A stretch of DNA of 31,672 nt from Gracilaria vermiculophylla (lineage: Eukaryota > Rhodophyta > Florideophyceae > Gracilariales > Gracilariaceae), in assembly GCA_019155205.2 (NCBI GenBank), contig JAHNZQ020003148.1, positions 1,171,155 through 1,202,826 of the forward strand. Direction: 5' to 3'. The notes under the pieces are model-generated. The model was not told the DNA's origin, did no database searches, and saw only the letters and a program-made list of their open reading frames with translations. This document shows positions 1 through 10,023 of this stretch, in pieces; the stretch's first letter is position 1; every line of letters starts with the position of its first letter. The position numbers were made by a program, and so were the translations under genes.

Positions 1-266
1 GTCGGGTTTTATAGAAAAGTAGCAATTGTGACCCTAGAACGCTTTAATGTTTTAGCGATAGCACTGTAGGAATGTTTTTCGGCGTTTAACTTAACGATTT
101 GAAGCTGTTCATGCTATAAAACTGGCGGGCGTCGAGCCAATTTTATTATAAAGAAGACGGTGTACATATCTTTTTGAAACGATTCTACATAGACTATGTC
201 CAAAATCTAGTCTACAGTACAGTTTTGGCGCACTTTTGAGGGATAATATGTTTTTCAAACGCACTG
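1..266 (-). mobile_element. Tc1/mariner copy X, right-end fragment
   Basis: This is the right-hand end of a mariner-family element that the window edge cuts off. It aligns by eye, with many substitutions, to the right ends of copy Y (about 1280-1546) and copy Z (about 14514-14770). It ends at 266 in GCACTG followed by a TA dinucleotide, the same terminus as the other two copies. Only the non-coding end next to the transposase start is present. The next element (copy Y) begins only four bases after its TA, so the two copies lie head-to-tail. Confidence 0.75.
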
Positions 267-272
267 TATGTA

Positions 273-297
273 CAGTCTGTTTCAAAATCATAACACG
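273..297 (+). repeat. Left terminal inverted repeat of mariner copy Y
   Basis: It begins CAGTCTGTTTCAAAATCATA directly after TA (271-272). It matches the reverse complement of 1522-1546 with about three mismatches. Related left termini occur at 2092 and 2150. Confidence 0.88.
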
Positions 298-434
298 TCG
301 GTGTCGAAGTACAAAAATTGTTAATTTGGTACTGTACGACTAAAGATCAAGATTTAAAATAAATTCAAGTCCAAAAACCGTTTCAAAATCATAACAACTT
401 TGTGAAGTTTAAGTGTCTTTTGGCAACTCAGTAA

Positions 435-935
435 TTATTTTTTCCAACTTTTTTGCTGAACAACGAAAATACAGCATTTGGGCATCAAAGTGATGTAGTC
501 ATTAATTGTAAAAATAGAGGTATTGTCCCAACAATTCTTAAAACAGTTTTCCAAATCAAAAACTGCGCTAAACATTCCATGGCCATAAACCGTTCTTGAT
601 AATAAATTACATCCATTTTTAATGGGATTTACGTCTGGGGAGCGTGCTAGCCAATCCGTTACCGTAATAATTGCTTCTTGTAGCCAATCTGTCACTACTT
701 TAGATTTCTATACCTTTTAATTAGCTCGCTGGAAACATAACTTTTTCCGTGTAATCAATATCTGTAAGCTAGTCTATAGTTACAAAAAACTTTTTGATAG
801 CAAGCAAAGTCTATACGTGTGTGAATAAATGATATATCTGTTTTCTCATATTCTGATGTGCCAACACGGACCATTATGGAACCGCCTCCAGAGTTTTTTG
901 TCAGGAATTCAGAGCGTTTTTTCTTAGATCATGTC
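435..935 (-). pseudogene. Broken Tc1/mariner transposase (DDE/D family)
   Basis: This is a remnant of a DNA-cutting and DNA-joining transposase. Three blocks typical of the family are readable in different frames: an HDLRKN block near 902-933, a GGGSIMV block near 871-892 with the usual following Trp changed to Arg, and a C-terminal block with the signature DWLARSPDVNPIKN at about 618-660. In Tc1-type enzymes the last block normally reads NPIEN and supplies the third catalytic acid. Here that residue is Lys (codon 618-620), so the active site is lost as well as the frame. An 86-codon stretch (435-695) stays open. The N-terminal DNA-binding part should lie at about 940-1300, but I could not read it. 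Confidence 0.85.
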
Positions 936-1521
936 AATAAAATTTATAACAATTTGTAACATCCAAGTTGAATATTTATTCGTCAGAAAAAAGAACTGTA
1001 TCCTATTAATTTTTCAAGTACGCCATGTTTGCATACAAATACATTATTTTTTGCTTATGGTTATCTTCTAAAAAAATGTTTTCATCATTTCTTTATACTT
1101 GAACAAATTTTTTTATTGATTATATTTAAATTTTTTGATTTAGAAACATTGAGGTTTTAGGTTTTTGCAATTATTTATGCATGAAACTCTTCTTTGACAC
1201 AGTTTCCGTTTTGTAACACGTTTATTTGCAGGACTTGAGAGGTAATTAACGCCTTTTAAATGGTTTTGTTCTACAGGTTTCTGGATTTTCTAGGATACGG
1301 GGAGTTGTGACTGGATAACGTTTTAAAAGTCGGCTAATTTTGACATATAATTTTCTATTGGCTTTTAGTTGTATGATCTCAAGCTGTTCGAAGCGCGAAA
1401 GAGGTGAACGTCGATCCATAATGATGGATGTTGATGATGTAGTGTTATGATTATGAAACGGTTTTTACTTATATGTTCTGCATAAGGCGCATTACAGTAC
1501 TACTTTGGCGCGTTTTTTAGG

Positions 1522-1546
1522 CGTGATATGATTTTGAAACGCACTG
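1522..1546 (-). repeat. Right terminal inverted repeat of mariner copy Y
   Basis: Read on the minus strand it begins CAGTGCGTTTCAAAATCATA, next to TA at 1547-1548. The same terminus closes copy X at 266 and copy Z at 14770. Confidence 0.88.
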
Positions 1547-1548
1547 TA

Positions 1549-2089
1549 CAAATGGCGATAAAATTGGCGCCTAGGAATCCATACAAATTGTAACTGCTTC
1601 ATTCCTGCCGCGATTTGATGAACAAATATTCGTGACTACATAAAAACTTCTTTTCGTAGATAAATCCAACATTGACCGTTTCATGTAATAGTAGTCCATG
1701 TTGGCAACCAACCTGCGAACATCTATCAGTCGGCAATATCACTCCCGTTCCAATTTCCATCTGTACATGATGAAAACGTTTCAATATAACTGGATGTGCG
1801 AGTGTCACAGAACATTCTTTAAATCGAAACTTGTAAGGTATATATTGCTTATTTTCTAATATACATAAAAGACAGTAAAATCCCCGAGTCGATAACCATA
1901 CATCGCTGGTTTTATATGCACGAGTGCAGCGACATTGTCCTGAGCTATAAACCCTAATTCAGGGTTTTTGCAAAATATTGATCAAACATCAAAAGACTTA
2001 CTTTATTGAAACACGCTGAAGGGCAACGCCATCTACGGAGGTTTTTCTCGGCATTTTGCCAAATCACCGGATTTCGGTTAGACCGTATA
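1549..2089. other. Unassigned AT-rich spacer between mariner copies
   Basis: This is about 540 bp between copy Y and the left end of copy Z. The longest minus ORF (1599-1808) starts with GTG and resembles nothing I recognise. The one local structure is a perfect 7-bp hairpin, AAACCCT (1949-1955) with AGGGTTT (1961-1967) and a 5-nt loop, followed by a T run. I see no gene. Confidence 0.4.
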
Positions 2090-2205
2090 TACAGACTGTT
2101 TCAAAAACATACGCCATGCTGTGAAATCTAAAAAAATTTACCAAATGTACAGACTGTTTCACAAACCCACGTTATGCTGTGGAATCTCAAAAATACTACC
2201 AAATG
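2090..2205 (+). repeat. Tandem duplication of a mariner left terminus (2 x 58 bp)
   Basis: Units 2090-2147 and 2148-2205 are both 58 bp, and both open with TACAGACTGTTTCA and end in ACCAAATG. They differ at several positions. The second unit is the genuine left end of copy Z, because counting from it gives the 1274-bp family length. The first is either a duplicated terminus or a relic of another insertion at the same place. Confidence 0.8.
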
Positions 2206-2461
2206 TGCACTATACGCCTACAAAAATAGGTTTCAGAAAAATGCAAACTCAAAAAACCGTTTCAAAAACTTATGATCATCATTAACAAGTCTTGACTGCG
2301 CGACGCTCGATAGTTTATCTTGCATCAGTTTTGGTGTATAACGCTAATGCATCGTTTTGGCATCGAGCTGATGTACTTTTCCACAGGTGAAACTGTTATA
2401 GATTTCCAGCAATTGTAATACAGTTTTTGGGTTCAGAAACCGTCTGAAATTGCCTTCCATG
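2150..2461 (-). mobile_element. Tc1/mariner copy Z, left part (split by Ty3 insertion)
   Basis: It aligns throughout with 273-590 of copy Y, including a shared stretch around TTGGCATC and GATGTA (about 2358-2378 here, 478-497 in Y). It stops at the CCATG target site at 2457-2461, exactly where Y reads TTCCATGGCC. The alignment resumes at 13809, after the Ty3 element. The transposase C-terminal region lies across the junction. Confidence 0.88.
2457..2461 (+). repeat. Target-site duplication CCATG, left copy
   Basis: CCATG lies directly before the TG that opens the LTR at 2462. The identical pentamer follows the other LTR at 13804-13808. Five bases is the usual duplication length for Ty3-type integrases. 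Confidence 0.92.
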
Positions 2462-3250
2462 TGCAGTGCAATTCCCGAAGACGGGAAAACACCACGAAGA
2501 CGTTCCGGATCCTCTTCTCACGAGGTGACTCAGCGAAAGAGCCCTTCTAGGGGTTGATACGACGTGCCGGGTGTAAAACCGGGACCAACCCTTCGCGACT
2601 TGCGCAGGAAGGTGGAGCTAGAGACCAGAGTGACCGCAGGAGCGGTGAGTGTGGTATCTTCAAGAAGGAGAGCTAGTCCCGCGTGTGGCGGGCGCGACCT
2701 GATGTCGGCACTGTCGCGGATATCGGGAAAGCTACCCAAAAGAAAAGGGGAAAAGGAAAAGGGGCAAGGAGTGGAGTGAGTCGAAGAGCGGCTCGGGAAT
2801 GGACGGCACTGCCGAGAGAATTATCCCTATACAGGACGAACGTAACAATAGAGGTAATAAGTATCCCAGTATTGGGTTCTTCTAGATGTGCAGGGTGAAT
2901 AAGCCGTTCGTGAGCTCCGCGCTATCCCTCCAAGGTGGAGTCGTATAGCTCGCGAAGGCGAAGCGACTTAGAGCCAAGCCCCCGGTCAGATACCCTTGCC
3001 TGGCATTTACTGGTGCGGCGGCGGCGACGCCGGCGCACTAAGTAGGATGGCGTGCACTGTAACGCGCCACCGTAATTTCTAATATTAAATAAACATTCCC
3101 AAAATATGGCCAATTGCACCATGGCTCTGTCCGTACCACACGTGTCCAACCCACCATGTGGGGATTCTGCTAGTCATAGCTACACTTCCCGCGTCACCGG
3201 CCGATATGACGAAGTCCATTAAATCCCCTGCAGAAAGGCGTTGTACTACA
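2462..3250 (-). repeat. 3' LTR of the Ty3-type element
   Basis: It is 789 bp and pairs with 13015-13803. On the sense (minus) strand it begins TGTAGTACAACGCC and ends in TGCA. Differences between the LTRs are unevenly spread: roughly 25 in the first 290 plus-strand bases and under 20 in the remaining 500. The open frames inside it are present in both LTRs and resemble no protein, so I do not call genes here. A TTTATTTAATATTAG stretch near 3083-3097 (minus) is a possible TATA or poly(A) region. Confidence 0.93.
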
Positions 3251-3253
3251 CAT

Positions 3254-3263
3254 CCCCCTCCTT
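3254..3263 (-). promoter_or_regulatory. Polypurine tract of the Ty3-type element
   Basis: On the minus strand this reads AAGGAGGGGG, three bases before the TG of the 3' LTR. Such a tract primes plus-strand DNA synthesis. Its position fixes the element's orientation as minus and so makes the ORF at 3274-5202 antisense. Confidence 0.85.
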
Positions 3264-3273
3264 AGACGGGAGA

Positions 3274-5202
3274 ATGGCATCAACGAAGAGTGAACCCAAG
3301 TCGGGGAATGCGCTTAAAGACAACGACGGCGGTGGCATACTGCCCTCTCCCTTTGATACAGACACCAGTATACCTGCGAACGCGAGCACACGACCTGACC
3401 AAACCAATCGATCCCGAATACCGGACGAAACTTCTGCTGAGCCGCTCGTCAACGCAATGTCCAACCAATCGAACAACCCACCACAGGAGAGCTTCACCGG
3501 CTTCCGGTCGGTTCCCCTCTCTCAGGGTAGCCAGCCACCCTATTCACAAAGCGGGATTCCGAATGCGAACCTTCCGGCGCAACATCCGAATCCTCTCGGT
3601 CCGGCGTCTTACGCGCGGTAGTCGATGGCGGGGCTCCCTCTTGACGACGGACTTCCGAGCAGGCCTGCGTATAACTCCCTCCTGGGGCTCAATCCGAACA
3701 ATCGGCGTCATGTCCTCTTGCTGAGGTTGGCCCCGCGGTTCCATCCACTGGCCGTCCTCGATGAGGCAGCGTCGGTGCGTACGGTGACGGCTCGAACATC
3801 CTTCCGGTGGACCTCCTCGCGGTCGTTACAACGTCCTGGGACTGGCGCACCCGAGTTACTATCCTGATCCATCATGTTCGCCGCAACGCGGGAGATTCTG
3901 TCGCCCAGGCACACGCTGCCTTGGTTCGAATCGCGTACCAGAGTCAGAACAGGGCTCCGTTTGAGTTTCTTATTCTGAATAGGCTGTGCCTTGACCTCGA
4001 GCTATACCGCACACACGGGGAGATGGTCTACTGCGATCGCCTCGCGGCGTTGCAGATCTTCGCGTGGAGAAATACTCCCGTTGAACGGCAAGATGCCCTG
4101 TATGGGGAAAGGCCTATCCTCCGAGCGGAATTCCGGTATCTCCCCCGGACATCCCGGTCCTTCTTTCTTCATCAGTTCATCCGCTCCGAGCGCCGTTGGA
4201 GGGCCCGAGTCGGGTATTTTGTCCCTTATCAAAACGCTGAGGTGGGGCGTATCGCGCCGGCTCACCGTCGTGGTTGGTACGTGCCACTCCCTACGTGGTG
4301 GGCGTACCTGGAGGTGTTCTGGGGATGCTACGTCGAGCTACCCCCAGTATTGACCTATATGGGTTCTTACCTCCTCAACGATCCCCGCTCGGGGCTGTGA
4401 TCTGTCTTCATTTCCGAGTGGCCCGTCCGCACAGTGGTGTATATCCTCAACGAGGTGTATGATCAATACCGCCTTTGGTATACTCCCGCTCGCGTGCGGG
4501 CGGCAATTCGGGCCTTGGATATGCGAGTTCCCCTGGAGGGTGAAACGAATCACGTTGAGATGCTCAGTATTCTCGATTTCATCGAGGGTGTCTACTGGGA
4601 CGAAGACGCTCTCGAGCAGAGCGGTCGTAAAGACGGAGATGGTGGTGCCGGAGACGGGGCCGGGTGCCGAACTCCCCTGGGGGGCGATTTAATCTTCTTC
4701 AGCCCGTGGGACTATCGGGAGCTTACCCGCGAGGAAGCGGAGAAACTCCGCGATGTACCACGCGTGATCACGCCAGGACACCCGAGAGGGTTCATGAACT
4801 CCGACGAGTATCATCGGGCCCAATTTTGAGAACGGCCCGATGGAGGAAGACTATTTCGCGGGGGCGGGGGCCATGGTCGGTGATGACATCGGCGCTCCTG
4901 CTCCTACACGAGGCTCCGTTGCGGGGTTGTCCTCGGCTACCTCGGTTTTTGAGGCTGCACCTTCCGCTTCCGCGGCTTCCAATCCAGTTGGGGCTTCTAC
5001 CGGTCCGGGTCCGTCAGCGGATGGTGTCAGTCCAGCGTTCTGCGTCCCTGGGGTTGATGAGGGCGAATTCATCGCCCGTTTCCTACGCGGGGTAGGTCTT
5101 AGCGCTGCCGAAATCTCGGGAGATGTCACCGCGCTGTCGGACGCTCTCGCGAACCGCCTTGGCGGTGGTCCTCCTCCTAGTAGCGATAGTGCTCACCAGT
5201 GA
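3274..5202 (+). pseudogene. Antisense ORF of the Ty3-type element, unknown function, broken
   Basis: This coding-like region runs against gag-pol and fills the space between the chromodomain stop (5344) and the 3' LTR. It starts with an ATG at 3274, 24 bases inside the LTR, with a polar, proline/serine-rich leader. A TAG at 3619 is followed in the same frame by more coding to about 3760. A frame change then leads to 3765-4829, which is open apart from one in-frame TGA at 4398. Another frame change leads to 4840-5202. The middle (3807-4829) looks globular and is rich in Arg, Tyr and Trp, for example WRTRVTILIHHV and WYVPLPTWWAYLEVFWGCY. The C-terminal part is Ala/Gly/Pro/Ser-rich with a short acidic segment. 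About 640 codons would be intact. I recognise no family and see no signal peptide, zinc motif or catalytic signature. Antisense ORFs at this place are known in some plant Ty3 elements. Homology to those is not shown. Confidence 0.6.
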
Positions 5203-5343
5203 GTCTGCGGGGTAGTTCCCAACTTTCTTGGCCAATCCCGGTGTACCGGTAGTGGTGAAAGCTAGTGATAGAACGTATGATAAAGATCCGGTTCGAATGG
5301 CGGTTCTTGCGATCCCGAATTAACCGGGGGTTTTCCTTCTTCT

Positions 5344-6238
5344 TCATTTGATTTCCCGTACTAGCGGTCCTTCGTACCCAGCTTGGTCATAGCGTAGCGA
5401 CGCCGGCGTTGCCGTGCCAATGCTCCGATGACATCGGGTTTCTTGCGGACGGGGGGGGTGTTCGATCGGCTCCTCCGTGTCCCATCCTGGGCCATACCCG
5501 TACCAACGGTCACGGTACTGCAATATACCTTCCTCTTCATATGCGTGTACGACGATGTGCTCCACGACATACTCCTGTATGGAGATGCTTCGCCCGTGTC
5601 GGGTTGTAGTCAACTCACTGGCGTCGTGCTTCCTGGCAGAGTTTGTTTCCCTCGCTGAAGATTCTAGGTGCGGTGTTGCCGTGTCGGCGCTGACCCTACA
5701 GGGTGCTGATATCCCACTCGTGCGGTAGTCTGCCCGTACTGCGAGCCTGCTTGGGTCTTCCCGTTGCGAAGATCCGTTTGCTCCCTACCCTGTGGAGTTG
5801 CTGCCGCGCGTGGCGTGTGGTGGCACCTGCCATTGTTCCTCCCGCACGCGGGCACGGAACTCCGGCACTGGAAGGTGGTTAGCGTTGCTCCGATGCGCCT
5901 CTCTGTCTAGGGTATCTGCCTACGGCTATGCCGTGCCTTGCTGCCGTTGCGCTCCGTGGTTTCCGGCCGTTTCCGGTTTTTCGGGTTTCTCCAAATTACG
6001 CGAATTTTTCGCGCTGGAATCACCGTTTTCCACGGGTTCTTCGCCCTTTTCCCTCGGGGTCACACTGGTAGCTGTGCCAGCATCCATCCTAACACTCTGG
6101 GTGCAACCGCGCGCCTGCGGCAAGTCTGGGTCTGGTTCCGTCATCTTGGGGTAACCTTTCCCGTTCTTTTACGGTGGGTGCGAATGCTGCAGCGTCCTCC
6201 TCGATAGAGGGCGTTAAAAGCCATTCATTTCGAACCTT
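5344..6238 (-). pseudogene. Ty3 integrase tail: hydrophilic linker and C-terminal chromodomain
   Basis: This is the 3' end of pol. From 6238 to about 5620 the minus strand encodes a charged, low-complexity linker read in shifted frames; the 5926-6144 part is rich in Glu, Pro, Lys and Ser. At 5344-5613 an 89-codon open stretch holds a clear chromodomain: EYVVEHIVVHAYEEEG, then LQYRDRWYGYGP, then DTEEPIEHPPRP. In intact domains the latter part reads DTWEP, so one aromatic-cage position has changed to Glu. Chromodomains on Ty3 integrases guide insertion towards modified chromatin. The linker between the GPF module and this domain is unusually long. The stop at 5344 lies 141 bases from the end of the convergent plus-strand ORF. 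Confidence 0.8.
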
Positions 6239-7833
6239 TCACGCAAGGGGCTCATTCTGGGCACCCAAAGTGGTGGGCGTAAGTGCCTGGCGGCGTCCCA
6301 CTTCCAGTGGTGGTGATGACACAAGCGAATCCGCTCCAACGGTGGGTCCCACGTTGTGCGGCGAATCTACACCCTGCGGAGGGCTTTGTGAAACAGGTGG
6401 GGTGTCGTGCCGTGGCTGCGACGATCGTGCTGTGCAATCCCGTGCTGTGTGGTGCGAATCCCGTGGCGACGGAGAAGAAGCTCCAACGGAGCGGCAGCTT
6501 CCCTCCCCCGTCTTAGACCGAGCGACGGGTGTGGCGTTTCGCGAACCCGTGAGGTTGGTCGGAAGTCCCGCATAGCGGGTAATAATGCGAGCCATGGGGA
6601 TTGAAAAAAGGTGGCCAATAAAGCCGGGTATCCTCGGTGAGACCGGGTTTTCCTGCACAGCAGGTATGAAAGAGAGTCCTTGGGTTTGATGCGGTAGTAC
6701 GGCAGGTCGTACGACCACACATGTACCCGTTACCGGTGTCGTGGCTGAATCCATTGAAACGTAATTAGACTCATCCAGGACGACCTCTGCAGACGGTGGA
6801 GACGCGAGTACCACTCGGCCACGAGAGAGTCGCTCGTGCGATTCCCCCATTTCCACGGCGACAGTGTCGGGAGAGATAGAGATCACCTTAAAGGGTCCGT
6901 CCGCCACAGGGGACAGTTTTTGACGTTCTTCCCGTTCGGGGTTGTGGCACTCCTTCCTTACGAAGACGTAGCTACCGGCCGTGATAGACGGGGCCTTACT
7001 TCCCCGCAAGCGAGTGTCTAAATCTCGTTGTATGCCACTTGGGCACGCGCCATAGACTTCCGCGCAGCGGGCACCAAGTGGGTTAGCCACTGCTTCTATT
7101 TCTGCCGAAAGTCTCCCACAAAGGGAAAGTGTCCAAGTGCTGCTTGGGATTCCAATGCCACAGGGGGTGGAGTACGCGGCAACACCAATTCAAATGGGGA
7201 TACCCCGGTAGTCCGGTGACCTTGCATGTTGTACGCAAAGGTAAGGGCGTCATGGTACAAGTCCCAAGATTTGGGGTGATGAGCAACGTATGCACGCATC
7301 AAGGCGAGTATCGTTCGGTTGAAGCTTTCAACCTGCCCATTATATGGGGGATGGTAGGTTGTAGTGAACAAATACTTCACTCCCATGATGCGGCAGACAT
7401 ACTGGAAGAAACGTGACACGAACTGCTTTCCGTTGTGGGATAACAACTCCACTGGAGGTCCGTATACGAATATCCAATGAGTAACGAACGCTTTCGCGAC
7501 CGTGAATGCGGTTATCCTCTTAAGAGGGACATTTCGAACCAGTTTCGAGAACCGATCGGTGATGACAAGTAAAAACTTGTTCCCTCGTCTCGTAGTAGGG
7601 AGTGGTCCGAGAAGAACGATAGCGATGAACTCAAGTGGTGCCCTTGCAGGGAACAACTTCATCTTCTTGGTGTTCTTCGGAATTTTCACTCGGTTCTTAG
7701 CTCACTCGGCGCAAAATCGCAGCGTGGCGTAGCCATCCACCACCAAGACGGGCCAGTAGAAGTCCCTTCCCAGGGAGAGTTAGAGTTTAATTCTACCTGA
7801 ATGGCCACTCAACTTCGCGAGGTGCGAGATGTG
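6239..7833 (-). pseudogene. Broken Ty3 integrase (zinc-binding, core and GPF module)
   Basis: The integrase begins with a zinc-binding region, HISHLAKLSGHSG near 7795-7833. A TAA at 7780 breaks it, and a TGA near 7699 falls on the second Cys of the CxxC pair. The core lies in 7096-7689. The first acid is replaced by Val in LEFIAIVLLGPL (codon 7615-7617). The second is replaced by His in LLSHNGKQF (7435-7437). The Glu of GQVESFNRT, spaced 36 residues later, is kept. A frameshift at about 7090-7096 leads into 6239-7090, which carries a GPY/F-type module (VADGPFKVISI) followed by a long Ser/Pro-rich extension. With two of three catalytic acids lost it cannot integrate DNA. Confidence 0.88.
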
Positions 7834-9996
7834 CAGCACCCTTGACTGTAGGGAGGATAGCACCACGACTTGTGGGCTGGCTTCGACGGTACGTATGTGG
7901 TAGCCCTTATCGTTTACCTCGAACGGAAGCTCTTCACCATCGTTAAGTCGGGCACTTATCTCTACGCAAAAGAGGTTGCCAAAATGTTTTCGTACCATTT
8001 CTTCCGGGGTGATGGGTACAAAATTCCCAGGTGGGGATTTCTCAGTTGTCTCGCTTGAAGCCAGTACTTTGTCAAAGTCAGCGTCTGTTTTCCAGTCTTC
8101 TGGCCATTCCGGGTTCTCTTCCCCCGTGAGGAAACAGGTAATGTCGTCATCCTGAGTTGTGAGTGCCTCCCCTCTAGTAGGTAAGCGGGAGAGTGCGCCA
8201 GCCTGGGTGTTCTGCTTGCCCTTCTTAGAAATGAAGTCGAAGTCATATTCCGCTAAGCGGAGTCTCCATCGCCTGAGGCGGCCCGACGGATCGGAGATGT
8301 TCATTAGCCATCGTAACGATGAATGGCGCGTGTAAACGGTGAAGTGCACACCCATGAGGTAGGAGCGTAGAGTAGGCAGAGCCCAAACGACTGCGAGGCA
8401 TTCCTTCTCCGAGACGGAGTAGTTCCGCTCATGGATATTGAGTGAGCGTGACCAGTACCCAATGGGTCATCGTTCCTCTTCCAGGGTTGTTTGGAAGAGA
8501 GCACAACCGACTTGGTAGTCGCTCGAATCCGTTTGCACGGAGTAATGTAGCCCATGGCGGGGGAGAGATAGGATAGGTGCTGACGTGACAGCCTCCTTTA
8601 AGGAGTTAAAAGCGCCCGTCTTTGTGGACGTGAATGGTCCCAGCTTGGGTGGTTTCCTCTTATGAAGGAGCTCGTTTAGAGGCTCCAAGGCATCCGAGAA
8701 GTTCGGGATAAACCGTCGGTAGACAATCACCAACCCTAGGAAGGAGCACAGTTCCGTCTGTGTTGTCGGATCCCTAGCGATGGCGATCGACTTCACACGG
8801 GCTTCTTCAATCATAAACCTCCCTGGAGGGATATTATGCGCGAGGTATTTCACAGTGTCTGTGAAGAACTCACACTTCCTCAACTTGAGGGTTATTCCTG
8901 CATCCCGTAACACGGTCATAACATCCCTAACATTGGTGAGGTGGTTGTCCAGGTTGTCTGAGAAGACGATGATGTCATCCAGATAGACCAGGCACGTCCG
9001 CCATTTAAATCAACTCAACAAGATGTCAATCGCCCGTTGAAAGGTAGCGGGGGCGTTTGTGAGACCAAACGGCATCCGCTTAAAGCGGTAGGATCCGGAG
9101 GGGCAAACGAAAACTTTCTTGTCGCAGTCCCCCTCCCTGACAAGGAATTTCCAATATCCCCAATTAGCGCCGAGGGTGGTTAACACGGTAGCGTTGCCTA
9201 GATAATCGATAAAATCGTCCATACTAGGTATAGGATATGTATCCCGTACCGTCACGGCGTGTAACCGGCGGTAATCGACACAAAATTTCCAAGTTCCATC
9301 GGCTTTAATCGCCAGCACCACTGAAGACGCCCAGGGCGACCTAACGAGCTCAATCACACCAGCGCGGAGCATCTTGTCCACTTGGAACTGCTCTACTTCT
9401 CTAGCTTTAGGGCCTGCCCGATAAAGGTGGTATGCGATTGGACGCGTGTTCGGCAACAGATCTATCCGGTGTTCGGTGGCGTCGATCTCCCCAAGCGAGC
9501 CATCTCACATTGTGGTAAATTCCCGAAGCATGTCACGGAGTCATTCCTGGTGTGAGTCCGGCACTTGTTCCAGATTTAGGGCCTCGAGGGCCTTGATGGG
9601 GTTTATTTGGTCAAAGCTTGTAGATCCACGTTCTCCCGAGTCCTTCGGGCAATTTTCCACGAAAACGGAAGCATTGGAAGTACCCTCCCCTTTCTTAGAC
9701 GGAGCGAATTCCTCGGGGGAGGTACTATCCCCTTCGGTGTTGAACAGGCAAGGAACGTCGGCCGTAGTCATCTCCGTTGGGAGCATCGCCAATGGGTGCG
9801 GCGTAACGGACCCAAGGACTTGGTTCTTCACCAGATACTGGGGTTTACTGCTAGGTTTGGCTAACAATATCCGGAAAGGAACGTCCGGTGTAACCTGGAA
9901 AATCACGTTCGCAATGGCAAGCTGGTATTTCTCGTACAACGAGGGCAGTGGTTGAATGACCCGAAGACCGTGTTGACGGGTACTGACTTGCACCAT
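7834..9996 (-). pseudogene. Broken Ty3 reverse transcriptase and RNase H
   Basis: One minus frame, shared with the protease, carries RT and RNase H but is cut by stops at 9541, about 9508, 9010, 8467 and, further on, 7780. RT blocks in order: FCVDYRRLHAVTV, then YPIPSMDDFIDYL, then LTTLGANWGYWKF, then RMPFGLTNAPATF, then YLDD (8974-8985). The motif A aspartate is Gly (codon 9169-9171), so polymerisation would be lost. RNase H shows VQTDSSDYQVGCALFQ, PIGYWSRSL and NTQAGALSRL. The two aspartates expected in TDHSSLRW and ADALSR are Arg (8326-8328) and Gly (8197-8199). The 9541-9996 part upstream of RT is a polar spacer after the protease. Confidence 0.9.
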
Positions 9997-10023
9997 TACT
10001 TGGCACTCAAGCGGTCTGGAAAT

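Larger units (their letters stand above)
273..1546 (-). mobile_element. Tc1/mariner-like transposon, full-length copy Y (1274 bp)
   Basis: This is a complete but dead mariner-type DNA transposon. It is bounded by inverted terminal repeats (about 22 of the first 25 bases match) and flanked on both sides by TA (271-272 and 1547-1548), the duplicated target of this superfamily. The length of 1274 bp is typical of the superfamily and equals that of copy Z once Z's internal Ty3 insertion is removed. The transposase remnant reads on the minus strand. The family would move by cut-and-paste, but this copy cannot encode a transposase. Confidence 0.9.

Noticed and set aside
374..1466. A shorter inverted repeat pair (AAAAACCGTTTCA-type) at about 374-397 and 1443-1467 as possible element ends.
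   Set aside because: The outer pair at 273-297 and 1522-1546 is TA-flanked, shared by copies X and Z, and gives the same 1274-bp length in Y and Z. The inner pair is a subterminal repeat.
2564..2898. 71-codon plus-strand ORFs repeated in both LTRs (2564-2779 with 13117-13332, and 2683-2898 with 13236-13451).
   Set aside because: Their repetition follows from the LTR duplication. The sequences are low-complexity and overlap each other in different frames, with no family resemblance.
3920..3932. GGTTCGAATC, a tRNA B-box-like motif.
   Set aside because: The flanking bases do not form a T stem, and no acceptor or anticodon stem can be drawn. It lies inside the antisense coding region.
9446..9955. 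169-codon plus-strand ORF opposite the Ty3 RT.
   Set aside because: The minus strand carries the protease-RT spacer and RT N-terminal blocks in a frame continuous with conserved motifs. The plus frame has no recognisable motif.
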